Shown: positions 61,675 through 64,000 of the stretch, piece by piece
Layout: each line of letters opens with the position of its first letter
Position numbering within the stretch: the stretch's first letter is position 1
Assembly: GCF_900090145.1 (NCBI RefSeq)
Contig: NZ_FMHI01000003.1
Location: forward strand, 372,638-436,637
From: Streptomyces sp. WMMB 322
GTDB lineage: Bacteria > Actinomycetota > Actinomycetes > Streptomycetales > Streptomycetaceae
Length of the DNA: 64,000 nucleotides
Direction of reading: 5' to 3'
The notes under the pieces: model-generated
Told to the model about the DNA's origin: nothing
The model's input: only the letters and a program-made list of their open reading frames with translations
Databases searched by the model: none
Position numbers and translations under genes: made by a program

Positions 61675-63226
61675 CCGACGGTGCTCTTCTCTCTGGTCCC
61701 CGTGGCGCCGCCGCCGGCCCGCGGGCCGCCCCCGTAAGCGGCCTTCGCTCCGGGAGCGGCGTTCAGCAGGCCAGTACGGCGCAGCTTCTGCCAGCCCAGC
61801 CGCCCGCCCGTCAGCGCGGTGATCCACGACTGCATCAGCACCACGTACATCAACTGCCGGTAGAGCAGCTGCTGAAGGGGCAGCGTCAGCAGCGGCGCGA
61901 GCCGTTCGCGGTCCAGCCGGAAGGCGTACGCAGCGCACGCGCCCTGCACCAGCAGCACGGCCAGCCACGCGGCCACCGTCCGCAGCGCCGGCCCGAACAA
62001 CAGGCCGTGGACGAGGAAGACGTCGATGAGCGGCGCGAGCATGGGTGCGAGCACCGTGAACATCGCAACGAGCGGCAGCCCGACCCGTCCGAAGCGTCCC
62101 GACGGCCCGCGGTCCAGTACGGCCCGGCGGTGCTTCCAGATCGCCTGCATCGTGCCGTAGCTCCAGCGGTAGCGCTGCGACCACAGCTGCTTGACGGTTC
62201 CGGGCGCCTCGGTCCACGCCCGGGCGCGCTCCGCGTACACCACCTGCCAGCCGGCGCGGTGCAGAGCCATCGTCACGTCGGTGTCCTCGGCCAGAGTGTC
62301 GTCGCTCAAGCCGCCGGCGCTTCGCAGCGCGGTCCGCCGGAACGCGCCGACGGCGCCGGGGATCGTGGGCATGCAGCGCAGCACGTCGTACATGCGGCGG
62401 TCGAGGTTGAAGCCCACCACGTACTCGATGTGCTGCCACGCCCCGATGAGCCCGCGGCGGTTGCCGACCTTCGCGTTGCCGGCGACGGCGCCGACACGAG
62501 GATCGGCGAAGGGCTGGACGAGTTCCCGCACCGTCGAGGGTTCGAAGACGGTGTCGCCGTCAATCATCGCGATCAGTTCGAACGTGGCATGCCGCAGGCC
62601 GTTGTTGAGGGCCGCGGCCTTGCCGGAGTTGGCCTGGCGCAGCACGCGCACACCGGGCAGACCGAGCGATTCGACGATCTCCGCGGTACCGTCCGTCGAT
62701 CCGTCGTCGATGACGATCACCTCGACCGTGTGGTCGCTCGCCGCCAAGGAACGCACGGTGCCGGCGATGCATTCGCGCTCGTTGTAGGCGGGAACGAGCA
62801 CGGTGACGGGCTCCTTGACAGGCGCCCCCGCGACCGGCAACGGTCCCGCCGCCGCCCCCGGTCCGGCGACGGGCGCGGCCCCCGGCTTCCGTCTCCGCCT
62901 GCGGGGCCTGACCCGCCGCACGTGCACGGTCGACAGGACGAGCATCAGCACGAACCGCGCCAGCACGAGTGCCCCGGCCACGATCAACGACACCGTGAGC
63001 ACACCCATGACGCTTTCGGAGACGCCGACCGCGGCGACGAAGGCCCTTCCCTTCCACAGGTCGGGGCCGTGCACGGCGGTGTGCGGGCCGCGCGAACCCA
63101 ACGCCTCGGTCAGCCCCGGGAATTGGTAACCCTGCGCCTGGAGCCGCGGCAGCATCCGGTCCAGTGCGGCCACCGTCTGCGAACGGTCGCCACCCGAGTC
63201 GTGCATCAGCACGATCGCGCCTTGCC
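61671..63226 (-). CDS. Family 2 glycosyltransferase part of a frameshifted deacetylase-glycosyltransferase fusion
   Basis: Continuous frame from about 63226 to 61671. The first 45 residues (GAIVLMHDSGGDRSQTVAAL) complete the polysaccharide deacetylase begun upstream. After a membrane helix comes a GT2 domain: VTVLVPAYNERECIAGTVRS, VIDDGSTDGT, MIDGDTVFEP (DxD-like), EDTDVTMALHRAGW and the QxxRW motif SQRYRWSYG, then further membrane helices. This is the PgaC/HasA-like processive synthase type that makes beta-1,6-GlcNAc or similar polymer. Normally the same polypeptide as 63206-63928; the link is broken by a one-base deletion near 63224. No good start exists just at the junction. Confidence 0.82.
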
Positions 63227-63928
63227 CGGCTGCGGCGTGGCGCGGCGCACGATCTCGTCCACGCCGGGACGCGCCCAGTCCTCGCTGTCGGTGTCGATGA
63301 ACGCGGTGATGTAGCCGAGTTCGGCGATCTGTCGCGTGACCGGCCACGACTTGTTGTCGAGCGCGTCCACCGTGGAGGAGTACGGCGGCCGGAACAGCGA
63401 CGTGTGCACGCCCGCCGCACCCGCCAACGCAAGCTGGCTCTGCGCCAGTTCACGGTGGATGCGCGAGGGCGACTGGAAGGAGAGGTCCGGGTGGTTGAAG
63501 GTGTGCAGCCCCACCTCGTGCCCCTCGTCGACCATGCGCCGCACCAGCTCCGGATGGCGGGAGGTCATGGTGCCGGTGACGAAGAAGACGGCGTGCGCGT
63601 CGTGTTCGGCGAGCTTGTCCAGGATCTTCGGCGTCCACTCCGGGTCGGGGCCGTCGTCGAAGGTCAGCACGACCTTGCGGTCGGGCACGCGGTGGCTGAC
63701 GGGCTCGGCACCGCGTGCGTCCAGGACCGGGCCTCCCGAGAGGACCTTCCCGGGCACGGCGTCGGTGGCGGCCGGCGGCCGTACCCGGTGGTCGGCGAGG
63801 AACTCGCTGTGCACGTAGCCGCGCAGCAGCAGCATCACGACAACGACGGCGAGCAGGACCGACGGGAGCAGGTAACGCAGCGGCAGCCGCCGCCTGCTCC
63901 GGGCGGTGGCTGCATACTTGTGCCTCAC
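63206..63928 (-). CDS. Polysaccharide deacetylase part of the frameshifted fusion
   Basis: 240 residues from GTG 63928 to a stop at 63206. Membrane helix at about 17-36, then a NodB domain: TFDDGPDPEWTPKIL with the metal/catalytic Asp pair, the metal His pair in GHEVGLHTFNHPDL, RPPYSSTVDAL, and DTDSEDWARPG. The end shifts frame after TPQPGKARSC; the expected PGQGAIVLMHDSGG continues in the frame of the glycosyltransferase. Restoring one base in the GGGC/CAAGG run at about 63221-63226 gives one protein of roughly 750 residues, the known bifunctional deacetylase/GT2 type. GTGA overlap with the gene upstream. Confidence 0.82.
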   Translation of the reverse strand: MRHKYAATARSRRRLPLRYLLPSVLLAVVVVMLLLRGYVHSEFLADHRVRPPAATDAVPGKVLSGGPVLDARGAEPVSHRVPDRKVVLTFDDGPDPEWTPKILDKLAEHDAHAVFFVTGTMTSRHPELVRRMVDEGHEVGLHTFNHPDLSFQSPSRIHRELAQSQLALAGAAGVHTSLFRPPYSSTVDALDNKSWPVTRQIAELGYITAFIDTDSEDWARPGVDEIVRRATPQPGKARSC

Positions 63929-64000
63929 GCGGAACCCGTTCTGGTCGTGCCTCCGCCGAGCGCGCCGAGGAGTTCCTCCAGCAGTGAGGTCCCGGACGCC
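63925..64000 (-). CDS. C-terminal end of an unidentified gene
   Basis: The last 25 codons of a gene that runs into the window from the right: ASGTSLLEELLGALGGGTTR then TGSA and stop. Its TGA overlaps the GTG start of the deacetylase (GTGA), so it belongs to the same operon. Too short to identify. Confidence 0.5.
   Translation of the reverse strand, partial: ASGTSLLEELLGALGGGTTRTGSA

Overview
The window is high-GC actinobacterial DNA, almost certainly from a Streptomyces or a close relative. It carries an SsgA-like sporulation protein, an XRE-DUF5753/DUF397 regulator pair, a HelD-type RNA polymerase motor ATPase and mycosin/WXG genes. From memory, the order ssgG / FAD oxidase / hpd / AsnC at the left end and murA / hup / malic enzyme / HelD / hemD-HTH / narK / polysaccharide synthase at the right end follows the S. 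coelicolor chromosome core. The middle holds variable material between these conserved ends.

Layout. 1-4.4 kb: end of a DUF2510 protein gene, ssgG, a GlcD-like FAD oxidase, and hpd divergent from an AsnC/Lrp regulator with a nested inverted repeat between them. 4.5-8.4 kb: a four-gene overlapping OpuC-type compatible-solute ABC transporter operon. 8.4-14.1 kb: a PDZ-less YlbL/Lon-like protease, an IclR regulator, two overlapping CNNM/CorC transporters and a divergent CaCA-type exchanger. 14.6-21.1 kb: an MBL-rhodanese protein, a DEAD/DEAH helicase, and a LysR-cysteine dioxygenase-YeiH sulfur module.

21.2-31 kb is the main accessory stretch. It holds an RHH/Doc toxin-antitoxin pair whose toxin lacks a clear start, an MFS exporter, and an IS5-type remnant with an extra right end that encloses a VOC gene. 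It also holds an alpha/beta hydrolase with an Asp at the nucleophile position. Its best candidate for a little-described system is a trypco2 gene overlapping a 1469-residue protein that joins a trypsin-like protease, a P-loop NTPase and about 18 copies of a 38-39-residue helical repeat. This is the signature of a predicted NTP-dependent conflict (defence) system. 31-35 kb: thioesterase, XRE/DUF397 pair, HAD, NUDIX, GNAT and a gene fragment.

35.4-40.2 kb is a type VII secretion accessory locus on the minus strand: a small Esx-like protein, a WxG protein and two mycosins. The mycosin, together with the tail of the WxG gene, has been tandemly duplicated, leaving a gene fragment between the copies. 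40.6-46.1 kb is a three-subunit xanthine dehydrogenase-type molybdoenzyme whose iron-sulfur subunit has a disordered extension of nearly 480 residues. 46.4-49.4 kb: GH20 hexosaminidase, DUF3039, YqgE. The right end (49.8-64 kb) has murA, hup, malic enzyme, a cold-shock gene, HelD, HemD-HTH, NarK, an acyltransferase and a deacetylase-glycosyltransferase fusion.

Two right-end genes (56.8-57.2 kb and 61.7-63.9 kb) each carry an apparent one-base deletion. They are either true pseudogenes or sequence errors. No tRNA, rRNA or CRISPR array was seen.
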